A DNA stretch of 64,000 nucleotides from contig NZ_JAQQKV010000002.1 of the NCBI RefSeq assembly GCF_028550435.1, forward strand, positions 868,001-932,000. Reading direction: 5' to 3'. The DNA comes from Asticcacaulis machinosus. GTDB taxonomy: Bacteria; Pseudomonadota; Alphaproteobacteria; Caulobacterales; Caulobacteraceae. Below the pieces are notes generated by a model, which saw only the letters and a list, made by a program, of their open reading frames with translations, was not told the origin of the DNA and searched no databases. Position numbers and translations under genes: made by a program. Shown here in pieces: positions 8,223 through 17,092 of this stretch (its first letter is position 1; each line of letters opens with the position of its first letter).

Positions 8223-9215
8223 ATGACCTTTGCTGTTCAAAAAGACTACGGCGCCTATGTCGTCAGCTCCCTGTTCGATGCCGCCGATGAAGCGATTGTC
8301 GCCCTGTCCGACGGTCGAGTGGTGTTTGTCGATGTCGACATGAGCTTTGACGCCCACCCGGGTGCCGGGATTTTGTGCGCCGTGGCCCATCCGACCGGTG
8401 TGGGCATAGTCACCGGCGGCGATGACGGGCGGGTGGTGTGGACGACCAAGGACTCCCAGCCGATTGAGCTTTTGAACATAAAGGGCGCGTGGTTTGACTC
8501 GGTCGCTGTGAATGCCGAGGCCATGCTTCTGGCGGCCGCCTCTGGCAAAAAGGTCTATATCTATGACCTCGCTAAAAAGGGTGAGTCCAAAATTTTCGAG
8601 CACCCCAACAGCGTCTCAGGATTGGTGTTCGACCCTAAGGGCCGCAAGCTTTATTGCGCCTCCTATAACGGCGCCTATGTCTGGTTTTCGCGCATCCACC
8701 CTCAAAAACCGCAACTGCTGAAATGGGCGGGATCGCATACCGGCATTGCCATATCGCCTGATGGTAAGTTTGTGGTCACCTCGATGCAGGAAAATGCCCT
8801 GCACGGCTGGCGGTTATCCGATTCCAAAGACATGCGCATGGGCGGCTATCCGACCAAGATCAAGTCGATCGACTTCTTCGCCAAGGGCAAGCTTTTGGCC
8901 ACGTCCGGCGCCAATGGCGCGGTGGTATGGCCGTTCCTGAAAGCCAACGGGCCGATGGGTGAAGAGGCGTCTGAGATTAACGCCGATGAATCGTCGATGG
9001 TCACGGTGGTGGCCGGTGCGCCAGAAGATACAGTGCTGGCGGCGGGGCTTGATGATGGCCGGGTGTGGGTGGCTGAGCTGCAATCGACCGGCATTGAATA
9101 TATTCAGCGCGAAAAAGGCTCACCCATTACGGCTCTTGCGGTATCCGGTGATGCCGCGCGCATCCTGTTTGGCAACGAAGACGGTGGCGTCTGGTTGTTT
9201 GAATCGACCCATTAA
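8223..9215 (+). CDS. WD40 repeat protein
   Basis: 330 residues without a signal peptide, so probably cytoplasmic. Repeating blade units are visible: GILCAVAHPTGVGIVTGGDDGRVVW, SVSGLVFDPKGRKLYCASYNGAYVW, GIAISPDGKFVVTSMQENALHGW, IKSIDFFAKGKLLATSGANGAVVW and ITALAVSGDAARILFGNEDGGVW. About seven blades fit a single propeller. WD40 genes next to a CobW-type GTPase occur, as I recall, in other alphaproteobacteria, so a joint role in metal delivery is plausible. The Shine-Dalgarno GGAGGAGG comes from the right end of the preceding repeat. Confidence 0.85.
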   Translation: MTFAVQKDYGAYVVSSLFDAADEAIVALSDGRVVFVDVDMSFDAHPGAGILCAVAHPTGVGIVTGGDDGRVVWTTKDSQPIELLNIKGAWFDSVAVNAEAMLLAAASGKKVYIYDLAKKGESKIFEHPNSVSGLVFDPKGRKLYCASYNGAYVWFSRIHPQKPQLLKWAGSHTGIAISPDGKFVVTSMQENALHGWRLSDSKDMRMGGYPTKIKSIDFFAKGKLLATSGANGAVVWPFLKANGPMGEEASEINADESSMVTVVAGAPEDTVLAAGLDDGRVWVAELQSTGIEYIQREKGSPITALAVSGDAARILFGNEDGGVWLFESTH

Positions 9216-9269
9216 GTTATTTACCAAAGTCGTGTATAGATAGCCGTACTAGGTTATTCGGGGCGTTTT

Positions 9270-9974
9270 ATGTCGGGGTTGTTCGCAAAGCTTAAATCCG
9301 TCAAGTGGGGACGGGTTTTGTTAGGGCTTGTGCTTGGGTTTTTTGTGTTCAGCGTGGGATCAGTTCTGATCCACCGCTTTGTGCCGGTGCCGGTGACCTT
9401 TCTGATGGTGCAGCGCCTGTTTGAAGGCGAAGGCTATGATCACCGCTGGGTGTCGATGAAAAACATCAGCCCGCACCTGCAGACCGCGGTAATCGGTGCC
9501 GAAGACGCCCGCTTTTGCAGCCATGACGGTTTTGATTTTGAAGCCATCGAAAAGGCCCAGAAATACAATGCCCGCCACACCAAACGTAAGCGCGGGGCCT
9601 CGACCATCTCTCAGCAGACGGCCAAGAACGTCTTCCTGTGGCCCGCGCGGTCGTGGGTGCGCAAAGGCGCTGAGGTCTATTATACCGTCCTGATTGAGAC
9701 CCTGTGGCCGAAAAAGCGGATCATGGAAGTCTATCTCAACAGTATCGAATGGGGGCCTGGGGTTTATGGCGCCGAGTCGGCGTCGCGGTACTGGTTTAAA
9801 AAAAGCGCGTCAGAGCTTTCCCGTGCCGAAGCCTCACGTCTGGCGGCTATACTGCCCAGCCCGCGCAAGTGGCGGGCGGCAAAACCAGGTAAATACGTCG
9901 CTAAACGCTCCGGCCGTATCCGCGCCAATGCCTCATCCATCAAGGCGACCGGCGATATGGCGTGTTTGAATTAG
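9270..9974 (+). CDS. mtgA: monofunctional biosynthetic peptidoglycan transglycosylase
   Basis: 234 residues. One N-terminal membrane anchor (VLLGLVLGFFVFSVGSVLI) is followed by a family 51 glycosyltransferase domain. Conserved motifs are AVIGAEDARFCSHDGFD with the catalytic Glu, KRGASTISQQTAKNVFLWP, KKRIMEVYLNSIEWGPGVYG and EASRLAAILPSP. It polymerises lipid II into glycan strands at the periplasmic face, and there is no transpeptidase domain. The length is normal for MtgA. It is a single gene on the plus strand after the WD40 gene. Confidence 0.96.
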   Translation: MSGLFAKLKSVKWGRVLLGLVLGFFVFSVGSVLIHRFVPVPVTFLMVQRLFEGEGYDHRWVSMKNISPHLQTAVIGAEDARFCSHDGFDFEAIEKAQKYNARHTKRKRGASTISQQTAKNVFLWPARSWVRKGAEVYYTVLIETLWPKKRIMEVYLNSIEWGPGVYGAESASRYWFKKSASELSRAEASRLAAILPSPRKWRAAKPGKYVAKRSGRIRANASSIKATGDMACLN

Positions 9975-10067
9975 TTAACGCCTGCTTGCGAATGTAACCA
10001 TTGAAGGCTTGACGATCTCCCCCAAATGCCTTTCCCTGTGCCCGTTCTGTTTCAGGGAGAGGGTTTC

Positions 10068-11939
10068 ATGATCATCAAGCGTTTGATGCTGTCCGCCGCT
10101 ATGGTCGCTATCTTAAGCGGCTGCGCCACCACCTCATCGGTAGAGCCCGCCGCCCCGCCGGTGGCCACGGCCCCCGAAGCGCCCGTTATGGCGACGAAGC
10201 CCACACCGGCTGAGGCCAAGGCCTTTGTCGATGCGGCGGAGACCAAACTGTCCGAAATGAGCGAATATGCGGCGCGCGTGCAGTGGCTGCGGGCGACCTA
10301 CATCAATTTCGACAGCATGTGGCTGGAATCCAAGGTCAACGGCGAATTTACCGAGCAGACGGTGAAATACGCTATGGAAGCCGCTAAATATGATGGCGTT
10401 AATGTCGATCCGGTGACGGCGCGTAAACTCAAGCTTTTGAAACTGGCCCTGTCTCTGCCTGCCGCTGATCGTCCGGGCGCCGCCGATGAACTGGCGCAGA
10501 TTTCAACGCGTCTGGACTCGGTCTATTCGACCGGAAAATTCACCTATAACGCCAAAACCTATACCCTGAACGACGCCTCCGAAGTCATGGCCAAGTCGCG
10601 CAATCCGGCGGAACTGCGCGCCATGTTTGAAGGCTGGCGCACCGTGTCGCCGGCCATGAAGGCCGACTACACCCAGATGATCAAGCTGTCGAACGAGGGC
10701 GCTAAAGGGTTAGGCTTCACGGATGCCGGGGCCATGTGGCGGTCGGGCTATGATATGGAGCCCGATGCCTTTGCGGCTGAAACCGACCGTCTGTGGGCGC
10801 AGGTTGAGCCGTTCTATAAGAACCTGCACTGTTATGTGCGCACCAAACTGAATGAGAAATACGGCGATGCCGTGCAGCCCAGAAATGGTGCCATCCGCGC
10901 GGACCTTCTGGGGAACATGTGGGCGCAGGACTGGGCCAATATCTATGATATCGCGGCCCCAAAAACCGGCAATTACAAGACCGCCTACAACCTTGATGCC
11001 CTGCTGAAATCCAAGAAATACGACGAAGTGAAAATGGTCAAGACGGGTGAGGGGTTCTATACCTCGCTGGGTCTGGCGCCATTGCCGCAAACCTTCTGGG
11101 AGCGCTCAATGATCGTGCGTCCGAAAGACCGCGAAGTGGTCTGCCACGCCTCGGCCTGGGATCTGGATAATGCCGATGATATCCGCATCAAGATGTGTAC
11201 CCTCGTCAACGGCGAAGACCTCTATACCGTCCACCATGAACTGGGCCATAACTACTATCAGCGGGCTTATAAGAACCAGCCGTTCCTATTTAAAAACGGG
11301 GCCAATGATGGCTTCCACGAAGCGATCGGTGATTTCGTAGGCCTGTCGTCAGTAACACCTAACTATCTCAACCAGATCGGTCTGCTGGATAAGGTGCCCG
11401 CCCAAACCGGCGAAGATATTCCGTACCTGCTGAAAATGGCGATGCAGAAGATTGCCTTCATGCCATTTGGTCTGCTGGTCGATCGCTGGCGCTGGGAAGT
11501 CTATTCCGGCCAGATCACACCGGCGCAATATAATGACCGCTGGTGGGCGCTGGTCAAAAAGTATCAGGGCCTGACCCCTCCGGGTGCCCGTCCGACCGCC
11601 GCCTTCGATCCGGGAGCCAAGTACCATGTGGCGGCGTCTGTGCCCTATACCCGCTATTTCCTAGCCCACGTTTATCAGTTCCAGTTCCAGAAAGCCGCCT
11701 GCGATCAGATCGGCTTTAAGGGGCCGCTCTATCGCTGCTCTATCTACGGGGAAAAGGCCGTGGGCGAAAAGTTCAACAAGATGATGGAAATGGGCCAGTC
11801 AAAGCCGTGGCCTGATGCGCTTGAGGCCTTTACCGGCACACGCCAGACCGATGCGTCGGCGGTGGCGGAATATTTCGCACCGCTCAACACCTGGCTGATC
11901 CAGCAGAACAAGGGCCAGAAGTGCGGGTGGGAGGTGTGA
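10068..11939 (+). CDS. M2 family peptidyl-dipeptidase (ACE-like) lipoprotein
   Basis: 623 residues. The start at 10068 was chosen because GGGAGAGGG lies just upstream and the protein then begins with a lipoprotein signal, MIIKRLMLSAAMVAILSGC. A proline/alanine linker leads to the angiotensin-converting-enzyme-type fold. The zinc site is HHELGHNYY (HExxH near residue 390), and the third ligand Glu lies in GANDGFHEAIGDF. HVAASVPYTRYFLAHVYQFQF matches the M2 C-terminal substrate region. The enzyme should remove C-terminal dipeptides from oligopeptides at the outer membrane. A strong terminator follows at 11999. Confidence 0.94.
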   Translation: MIIKRLMLSAAMVAILSGCATTSSVEPAAPPVATAPEAPVMATKPTPAEAKAFVDAAETKLSEMSEYAARVQWLRATYINFDSMWLESKVNGEFTEQTVKYAMEAAKYDGVNVDPVTARKLKLLKLALSLPAADRPGAADELAQISTRLDSVYSTGKFTYNAKTYTLNDASEVMAKSRNPAELRAMFEGWRTVSPAMKADYTQMIKLSNEGAKGLGFTDAGAMWRSGYDMEPDAFAAETDRLWAQVEPFYKNLHCYVRTKLNEKYGDAVQPRNGAIRADLLGNMWAQDWANIYDIAAPKTGNYKTAYNLDALLKSKKYDEVKMVKTGEGFYTSLGLAPLPQTFWERSMIVRPKDREVVCHASAWDLDNADDIRIKMCTLVNGEDLYTVHHELGHNYYQRAYKNQPFLFKNGANDGFHEAIGDFVGLSSVTPNYLNQIGLLDKVPAQTGEDIPYLLKMAMQKIAFMPFGLLVDRWRWEVYSGQITPAQYNDRWWALVKKYQGLTPPGARPTAAFDPGAKYHVAASVPYTRYFLAHVYQFQFQKAACDQIGFKGPLYRCSIYGEKAVGEKFNKMMEMGQSKPWPDALEAFTGTRQTDASAVAEYFAPLNTWLIQQNKGQKCGWEV

Positions 11940-11944
11940 TAACT

Positions 11945-11988
11945 CACCTCTAAAGTCCCTCGCTGACGCTCAGTGTACTTTAGAGGTG
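11945..11988. repeat. palindromic repeat (family C), copy 1
   Basis: Arms CACCTCTAAAGT (11945-11956) and ACTTTAGAGGTG (11977-11988) are perfectly complementary. The inner part (11952-11981) is almost identical to 42348-42376 and related, inverted, to 42430-42472. It lies right after the M2 peptidase stop codon. Confidence 0.7.
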
Positions 11989-11998
11989 CAAGAAATGT

Positions 11999-12030
11999 CA
12001 CCCCCACGGCTAAGCCGTGGGGGTGTTTCA
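11999..12030 (+). terminator. intrinsic terminator after the M2 peptidase gene
   Basis: CACCCCCACGGC (11999-12010), loop TAA, then GCCGTGGGGGTG (12014-12025), followed by TTTCAATTTTT. It is a 12-base perfect GC-rich stem with a T-rich tail on the plus strand. Confidence 0.8.
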
Positions 12031-12060
12031 ATTTTTAAGAGCAATGGCACTAAGTCTGAT

Positions 12061-12429
12061 ATGGATTACTCTTTACACGACACATATTACGTTACGCTTT
12101 CACCGGGCTATTTTTATATTTGGCTCGGTTTAAATGCGCTTGTTGCTTTAGGGGTTGGGTTCTGGGCGTGGCGTAAAGGGCCTAAAGTGGGAGCGATTAT
12201 GCTCGCTGTTTCTATGGCCATTTTACTGCTAATTTTCAGTGGTTCGGTATGGCAAAGCTTTATGTCATTCCCCGAAAACCTGTCTCCCGAAGCCTTGGCA
12301 TCTGGTGGGCGCAAAATTCTTTGGGGGCCTTTGCTTTCGTTAGGCGTCGCGCCGCTTCTTCTTACGCCGTTGGCGTATGGGGTGGGGTTCTGGCTATATC
12401 GTCGCTGCAAGAACCTTAAGTCAGCTTGA
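12061..12429 (+). CDS. small three-TM membrane protein with a cytochrome-oxidase-like HDTYYV motif
   Basis: 122 residues. The start at 12061 gives MDYSLHDTYYVTLSPGYFY, then three hydrophobic segments at about residues 19-37, 45-66 and 86-113, and a basic end (LYRRCKNLKSA). LHDTYYV matches helix X of heme-copper oxidase subunit I, where His-Asp bind the magnesium. The heme-ligand segment AHFH that follows in oxidases is replaced by LSPGYFY. It is therefore not an oxidase. I know of no assigned function. The gene is AT-richer than its neighbours and its end overlaps the convergent oxygenase gene by 14 bases. No clear ribosome binding site is visible. Confidence 0.7.
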   Translation: MDYSLHDTYYVTLSPGYFYIWLGLNALVALGVGFWAWRKGPKVGAIMLAVSMAILLLIFSGSVWQSFMSFPENLSPEALASGGRKILWGPLLSLGVAPLLLTPLAYGVGFWLYRRCKNLKSA

Positions 12430-13369
12430 TTTCGCGCAGGCGTTGCTGGAGGAAATCTTCGGCGGAGATGGGGTCGGGGAACTGGTTCGGGCGGTCTACG
12501 CTGATGCAGTTTTCAAGCGTCTCAATGACATAGGGCGGCTCGAAATGCAGGAAAAACGGCGTCGAATAGCGTGAAAAATCCTTGCGGCCTTCGGCGGGAT
12601 TAACGACGCGGTGGATGGTCGACGGCAGCACCCCATTGGTCAGGCGCGACAGCATATCGCCGATATTGATGACGATGCAGCCTTCCGGCGGGGTGATCGG
12701 CAGCCATGTGCCGTCACGATCCTGAAGTTGCAGGCCCGGTTCTTCGGCGCCCATCAGCAGGGTAATGACATTGATATCGCCGTGGGCGCCGGCACGGACA
12801 CTTTCACCCGCAGCGGTCACCGGCGGATAGTGCAGCAGGCGAAGCACCGAATTGCCTTCGCGCACGGTCGGGGTGAAAAATTCCGGGTCGAGTTTCAGAT
12901 AGATGGCAATGGCTTTCAGCACCCGTTTGCCGAGGAAATCGAGCGCGGTGTAAAGCTCTGACACATGGTCGCGAAAGCCGCTGACTTCGCCGGGCCAGAC
13001 ATTTTCTGGCATATAATCGCGGTACGGGTGCCCTTCGGACAGGTCACGGCCAGTGTGCCAGAACTCCTTAAGGTCGTGATGGCTGGCGCCCTTGGCGGTC
13101 TCGATCCCAAACGGCGTATAGCCGCGCTGACCGCCGACGCCGGTCTTATATTGCATCTTGGTGTCTGTCGGCAGGGCGAAGAAGGCCTTGGTGTCGGCCA
13201 GTGCCTGATCAACCAGAGTCTTATCGAGGCCTGCCCCGTCCTTATCGAACAGGCCCGACAATACGGCGAAGCCATAACGCTCAAACGACGCGCCCAGACT
13301 TTGCGAAAAGGCGTCGATATCCTCGGCATAAAGGCTGATCGGAACGGGCGTAATGGCGGAAGCGGTCAT
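12416..13369 (-). CDS. 2-oxoglutarate/Fe(II) oxygenase, isopenicillin N synthase family
   Basis: 317 residues from 13369; an ATG five codons earlier (13384) is the alternative. The N-terminal DIOX_N domain (AFSQSLGASFERYGFAVLSG) is followed by the double-stranded beta-helix core. Iron ligands are HGD in AGAHGDINVITLL and His in PSTIHRVVNP. The 2-oxoglutarate or substrate-binding RYS follows in FSRYSTPFF. The family includes ethylene-forming and gibberellin oxygenases as well as many bacterial enzymes of unknown substrate, so only the chemistry can be stated. It is divergent from the protease gene, with a CtrA-like box between them. Confidence 0.9.
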   Translation of the reverse strand: MTASAITPVPISLYAEDIDAFSQSLGASFERYGFAVLSGLFDKDGAGLDKTLVDQALADTKAFFALPTDTKMQYKTGVGGQRGYTPFGIETAKGASHHDLKEFWHTGRDLSEGHPYRDYMPENVWPGEVSGFRDHVSELYTALDFLGKRVLKAIAIYLKLDPEFFTPTVREGNSVLRLLHYPPVTAAGESVRAGAHGDINVITLLMGAEEPGLQLQDRDGTWLPITPPEGCIVINIGDMLSRLTNGVLPSTIHRVVNPAEGRKDFSRYSTPFFLHFEPPYVIETLENCISVDRPNQFPDPISAEDFLQQRLREIKLT

Positions 13370-13465
13370 GATAAAACCTGTCACAAAATATACTTTTCCA
13401 GCCGTTATGCCTTAGTCCGGCTACGGCGGGGGCGCAAGGGATCAATTGCCGCACTTGTGGGGGCG

Positions 13466-13480
13466 TTAAATCCGTATTAA
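13466..13480. promoter_or_regulatory. CtrA-like binding site
   Basis: TTAA-ATCCGTA-TTAA is an exact match to the TTAA-N7-TTAA core of the cell-cycle regulator CtrA. It lies in the gap between the oxygenase gene (minus) and the trypsin-like protease gene (plus). A GANTC site (GAATC, 13586-13590), the CcrM methylation motif, sits between it and the protease start. Confidence 0.5.
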
Positions 13481-13612
13481 TTCGCGTAATTCTATCACAC
13501 TCGCCCAAAACTTCGGCGTCTGAGGAAATTTTAATTGCGGGGCGGCTTTAACCATTGTTCATATCGGTTGAAGTCAAGCCGTTTGGAATCGAAAGAGCTG
13601 TTGCGTATAGCC

Positions 13613-15406
13613 ATGAGATTGTGGGCTCACAAACCCTTAGCGTCAAATATCCGTGGCCTTAGCGCCGGGGGGCTTTTGTGCGCCTTGTGGCTGGTACTGG
13701 TTGCGGCCGTGCCTGCCGTCGCCACACCTGCGGTAACGGAAGCGCCCGCCTCGGCGTCGACGGATCAGGTTCTGGCCGAAATGGTCGATCCGAAATTTCA
13801 GCCGATCAATTCGACAAAAGCCCTGAAATCATCTGAGCAGTCGGTGGTGCGGGTGCTGGTGGTTTACCGCGGTTTCGGCGGCGTGCCGCTCGATGCTGTT
13901 GGCATGGGCTCCGGCTTTGTGGTCGCGCCTAACTATATCGTCACCAATTTCCATGTGGTCGAAGCGCCACCCGAAGCGTCATCGGCGGAAATCTACATCG
14001 TGCCGCATAAGGACACCGGCGCAGCCTATCAGCAGGTCGAACTGGTCAAGTCCTGGACCGAAGGCGATCTGGCGCTGCTGAAAGCACCGTCCTTAAAAGT
14101 GGCTCCGCTCAAGCTTTATCTGACCCCGCAAAAGAACCAGCGCATTGTGGCTATGGGCTATCCGGGGGTAACCGATCGCTTGCTGAAGCGCGGCGGGACG
14201 GAGCTTTTGGTACCGGCGGATGCCTATGTCACCCAAGGCTCGATCGCGCTGTTTGCCTCAACCAACCCTGATGGCGGGCGGGTAGATACGTTGTTTCATA
14301 CCGCACCGGTTAATCCCGGCAATTCCGGCGGGCCGCTGCTGGATGAATGTGGTCAGGTGGTCGGCGTCAATACCTGGAGCGCGGCCTCTTCCCTGTCGGA
14401 TAGCGGTGATTTCGATGTGCCGGCAGGGCAATATGTCGCTACCCACGTCTCAGCGCTCAATACATTCTTAAATTCGGCGGGCATTACCCCGCAGATCCAG
14501 CCCGATGCCTGTTACGCCAAGACCGAAGATGAAATCTCGAAAGACGACGCCCTGACCAAGGCCCTGGCTGCCGCCGCCGAAGCCCAGCGTCAGCGTTTGG
14601 AGCAGGCCAAAAAAGCCGAAGCGGCTTCGGCCCTGATGGATCAGTTGCAACTGGCGGCTCTTGTGGTGCTGTCGCTGCTGGTTTTGGTGCTGATTGTTGT
14701 GCACATCCGCCGTGAGCGTGAGCATAAGGAAAAGGCGGCACCGACGGCCTATGCGCCAGAGCCTGAAACGGCGGACGCCAAGCCGCTGCAACTGAAATCG
14801 GCCCCGCAAAAGGTACGCATCAAGCACCCCTTCCCGTGGGGCTGGACATTGCTTGGGGTGCTGGTGGTCATACTGGCGCTGGTGTTTGTGGTGCGCGACT
14901 CCGGTTTGTGGGAGCGTCATGCGGCCAAGACAGCCGCCGCTGAGACCGTGTCCGAAGGGCTGGTGCGTCTGGCGTGTGAGGTTGATAAATCCGCATCTCC
15001 GCGACCGCTGAACGGGGCGGGCCCGACCGAATTTGAGTTCGAAGCCTCGCGGGCTTGCGTCAACAACCGCACCCCCTATGAGCGTCAGGCGGATGGGTCA
15101 TTGCTGCGCTTTACGGTCAGCGATTCTGAGCCGTTTGCGGCGAAACTCGAACTGTCCAAGGACGGGCTAAGGTTTAAGCGAAGCGATTATCGCCTGTCGC
15201 CGGAGGCCCATCAGGCCTATGTGTCACAGCGCACGGCGCTAGGTACCCTGCGCTGTGCATCGCCTGACAATGCCGGTCAGCAGGCGGCCCTGAAAGACAA
15301 TCTGCAAAAAGTGCGCACCCTGGCGCAGTCTTATCTGACAGCGGCGCCGGAAACCCAGACCGTGTGGCGCTGTCATAAAACTGAGGCCGCCAAGGCTGTA
15401 AAATAA
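13613..15406 (+). CDS. trypsin-like serine protease with two TM segments and a C-terminal domain
   Basis: 597 residues from the ATG at 13613. A TTG 26 codons earlier (13535) has a better-placed GAGGAAA and cannot be excluded. Order: signal anchor (LLCALWLVLVAAVPAVA), then an S1C protease domain with the triad His in IVTNFHVVE, Asp in EGDLALLK and Ser in NPGNSGGPLLD. A charged helix leads to a TM segment (LAALVVLSLLVLVLIVV), a cytoplasmic linker of about 40 residues, a second TM (LLGVLVVILALVFVV) and a periplasmic tail of about 160 residues that I do not recognise. There is no PDZ domain, unlike DegP. It is probably a membrane-tethered periplasmic protease. A CtrA-like box lies upstream. Confidence 0.85.
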   Translation: MRLWAHKPLASNIRGLSAGGLLCALWLVLVAAVPAVATPAVTEAPASASTDQVLAEMVDPKFQPINSTKALKSSEQSVVRVLVVYRGFGGVPLDAVGMGSGFVVAPNYIVTNFHVVEAPPEASSAEIYIVPHKDTGAAYQQVELVKSWTEGDLALLKAPSLKVAPLKLYLTPQKNQRIVAMGYPGVTDRLLKRGGTELLVPADAYVTQGSIALFASTNPDGGRVDTLFHTAPVNPGNSGGPLLDECGQVVGVNTWSAASSLSDSGDFDVPAGQYVATHVSALNTFLNSAGITPQIQPDACYAKTEDEISKDDALTKALAAAAEAQRQRLEQAKKAEAASALMDQLQLAALVVLSLLVLVLIVVHIRREREHKEKAAPTAYAPEPETADAKPLQLKSAPQKVRIKHPFPWGWTLLGVLVVILALVFVVRDSGLWERHAAKTAAAETVSEGLVRLACEVDKSASPRPLNGAGPTEFEFEASRACVNNRTPYERQADGSLLRFTVSDSEPFAAKLELSKDGLRFKRSDYRLSPEAHQAYVSQRTALGTLRCASPDNAGQQAALKDNLQKVRTLAQSYLTAAPETQTVWRCHKTEAAKAVK

Positions 15407-15579
15407 CAACCTCATCATGTTTTAATGATGCGCTTATGGCCCCCTTATTTTTGGATGGGTCAACGGCATTGGTTGTTTGTGTCATTCATTCTAGGTTCAG
15501 CAAAACTGGAATAGTTTCAGGCTATAACCGCTTCAACCCATGAATGGCGGTAGGTCTGAGCTTAAGGGAGAGTTTAAGC

Positions 15580-16245
15580 ATGAAAAAAGTTCTGTTAGGT
15601 TTCGCCGCCACCGGTATTTTGCTGGCAGGCTGTACGACGACCGACCCGAATACGGGTCAGGTGGTGCGTGATAACACCAAAACCAACGCCATCATCGGTG
15701 CGGCCGTAGGGGCTGCGGCGGGTTATGCTACCAACACTAATAAGGGTGAGCAGGGCCGCAAAAACGCGATCATCGGCGCTGGGATTGGTGCACTCGGTGG
15801 TGCGGCTATCGGCAACTATATGGATAAGCAGCAAGCGGCCTTGCGCGAAAAGCTGCACAATACCGGCGTGACCGTGGATCGTAAGGGCAACATCATTACC
15901 CTGAACATGCCGTCTGATGTGACCTTCCCGGTCAATGGCGATCAGGTCGATTCCCGCTTCTATAAGGTGCTGGATGACGTATCGGGCGTGCTGAAAGACT
16001 ATCCGTCGACCTATATCGATGTGGTCGGCCATGCGGATCGTACCGGTTCGGCTGAGTATAATCAGGCCCTGTCGGAACGCCGCGCCAATTCGGTCGCCAA
16101 CTATATGTCGAGCCGCGGTGTCGCCTATCAGCGCATCTATGTCGCCGGGGCTGGCTTCAATCAGCCGATCGCCACGAACGATACGCCCGAAGGCCGCGCC
16201 CAGAACCGCCGGGTCGAAGTGACCTTGCGTCCGGTTGAGCAATAG
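15580..16245 (+). CDS. OmpA family lipoprotein with glycine zipper
   Basis: 221 residues. The start at 15580 has GGGAGAG upstream and gives a lipobox signal, MKKVLLGFAATGILLAGC. A glycine-zipper region (NAIIGAAVGAAAGYATN, NAIIGAGIGALGGAAIG) is followed by an OmpA C-terminal peptidoglycan-binding domain: IDVVGHADRTGSAEYN, LSERRANSVANYM and GRAQNRRVEVTL. This matches the YiaD class. It probably links the outer membrane to peptidoglycan. It stands alone, with about 170 bases upstream that show no other gene. Confidence 0.95.
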   Translation: MKKVLLGFAATGILLAGCTTTDPNTGQVVRDNTKTNAIIGAAVGAAAGYATNTNKGEQGRKNAIIGAGIGALGGAAIGNYMDKQQAALREKLHNTGVTVDRKGNIITLNMPSDVTFPVNGDQVDSRFYKVLDDVSGVLKDYPSTYIDVVGHADRTGSAEYNQALSERRANSVANYMSSRGVAYQRIYVAGAGFNQPIATNDTPEGRAQNRRVEVTLRPVEQ

Positions 16246-16290
16246 GTTTAGGCAGTAATTTCTCAACACCTCTGAGCTATAACAGGCGGC

Positions 16291-17052
16291 ATGACACCCT
16301 CATGCCGCCTGTCTTTGTTAGGAGCCGAAGTTGATGCCATCACGCCCGATGAGGTGATGGACACCATTGCGCAATCGGTCGTAGCAAAACGCCGGATGGT
16401 GATAGCCAATCACAATCTACATAGTCTTTATCTGTTTCATCGCCGTGCGGACATGCGGGCCTTTTACGATAAGGCCGACCTGATCGAGATCGATTCTACG
16501 CCCATGATTCTGTGGGGTCGCCTGCTTGGCAAAGACGTGTCGCGGGCCCATCGCTGTACCTATCTCGATTTCCGCGAAAGCTTTTGGGCTAAGGCGCAAA
16601 GTGAGGGATGGCATGTCTATCATGTCGGTGGGGCACCTGAGCATAATCCACGCTCCAGGGCCGCGATCCTTAAACGCTATCCGAATGTGCGGCTTTCTAT
16701 GCACACCGGCTATTTTGATGTGAACGGCTCCGACAATACGCGCCTTCTGGCCGATCTGGCCGATAAAAAGCCGGATGTGTTGCTGGTCGGCATGGGCATG
16801 CCGCGTCAGGAGTTATGGATTCTGAATAATCTGGAGCAACTGCCTGATTGTGCGATCATGCCGATCGGGGCGGCCTTCGATTATGAGGCGGGCGTTATGT
16901 ATACGCCGCCGCGCTGGACCGGGCGGGTGGGGTTAGAATGGCTGGTCAGGTTTCTTCATGAGCCGAAGCGTTTGTTCAGCCGTTATTTTCTGGAGCCCTG
17001 GGTGCTGATCCCCCATGTCGTGCGTGATCTGATGCGGCGCAGGCCGCGTTAA
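16291..17052 (+). CDS. WecG/TagA/CpsF family glycosyltransferase
   Basis: 253 residues, the family's usual size. Signatures are IANHNLHSLYLFHRR, ADLIEIDSTPMILWGRLLG (catalytic Asp region), HVYHVGGAPE, the GMGMPRQELWI nucleotide-sugar motif, and the C-terminal PPRWTGRVGLEWLVRFLHEPKRLFSRYF. Family members transfer N-acetylmannosamine or similar sugars to lipid-linked acceptors for cell-surface polysaccharides. It precedes the pseudaminic acid genes and may begin the same surface-glycan locus, but two palindromic repeats lie between them and it could be independent. Confidence 0.93.
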   Translation: MTPSCRLSLLGAEVDAITPDEVMDTIAQSVVAKRRMVIANHNLHSLYLFHRRADMRAFYDKADLIEIDSTPMILWGRLLGKDVSRAHRCTYLDFRESFWAKAQSEGWHVYHVGGAPEHNPRSRAAILKRYPNVRLSMHTGYFDVNGSDNTRLLADLADKKPDVLLVGMGMPRQELWILNNLEQLPDCAIMPIGAAFDYEAGVMYTPPRWTGRVGLEWLVRFLHEPKRLFSRYFLEPWVLIPHVVRDLMRRRPR

Positions 17053-17092
17053 CTACGCCTTAAGCGCACCACCGCATCATGCGCACAAGACC

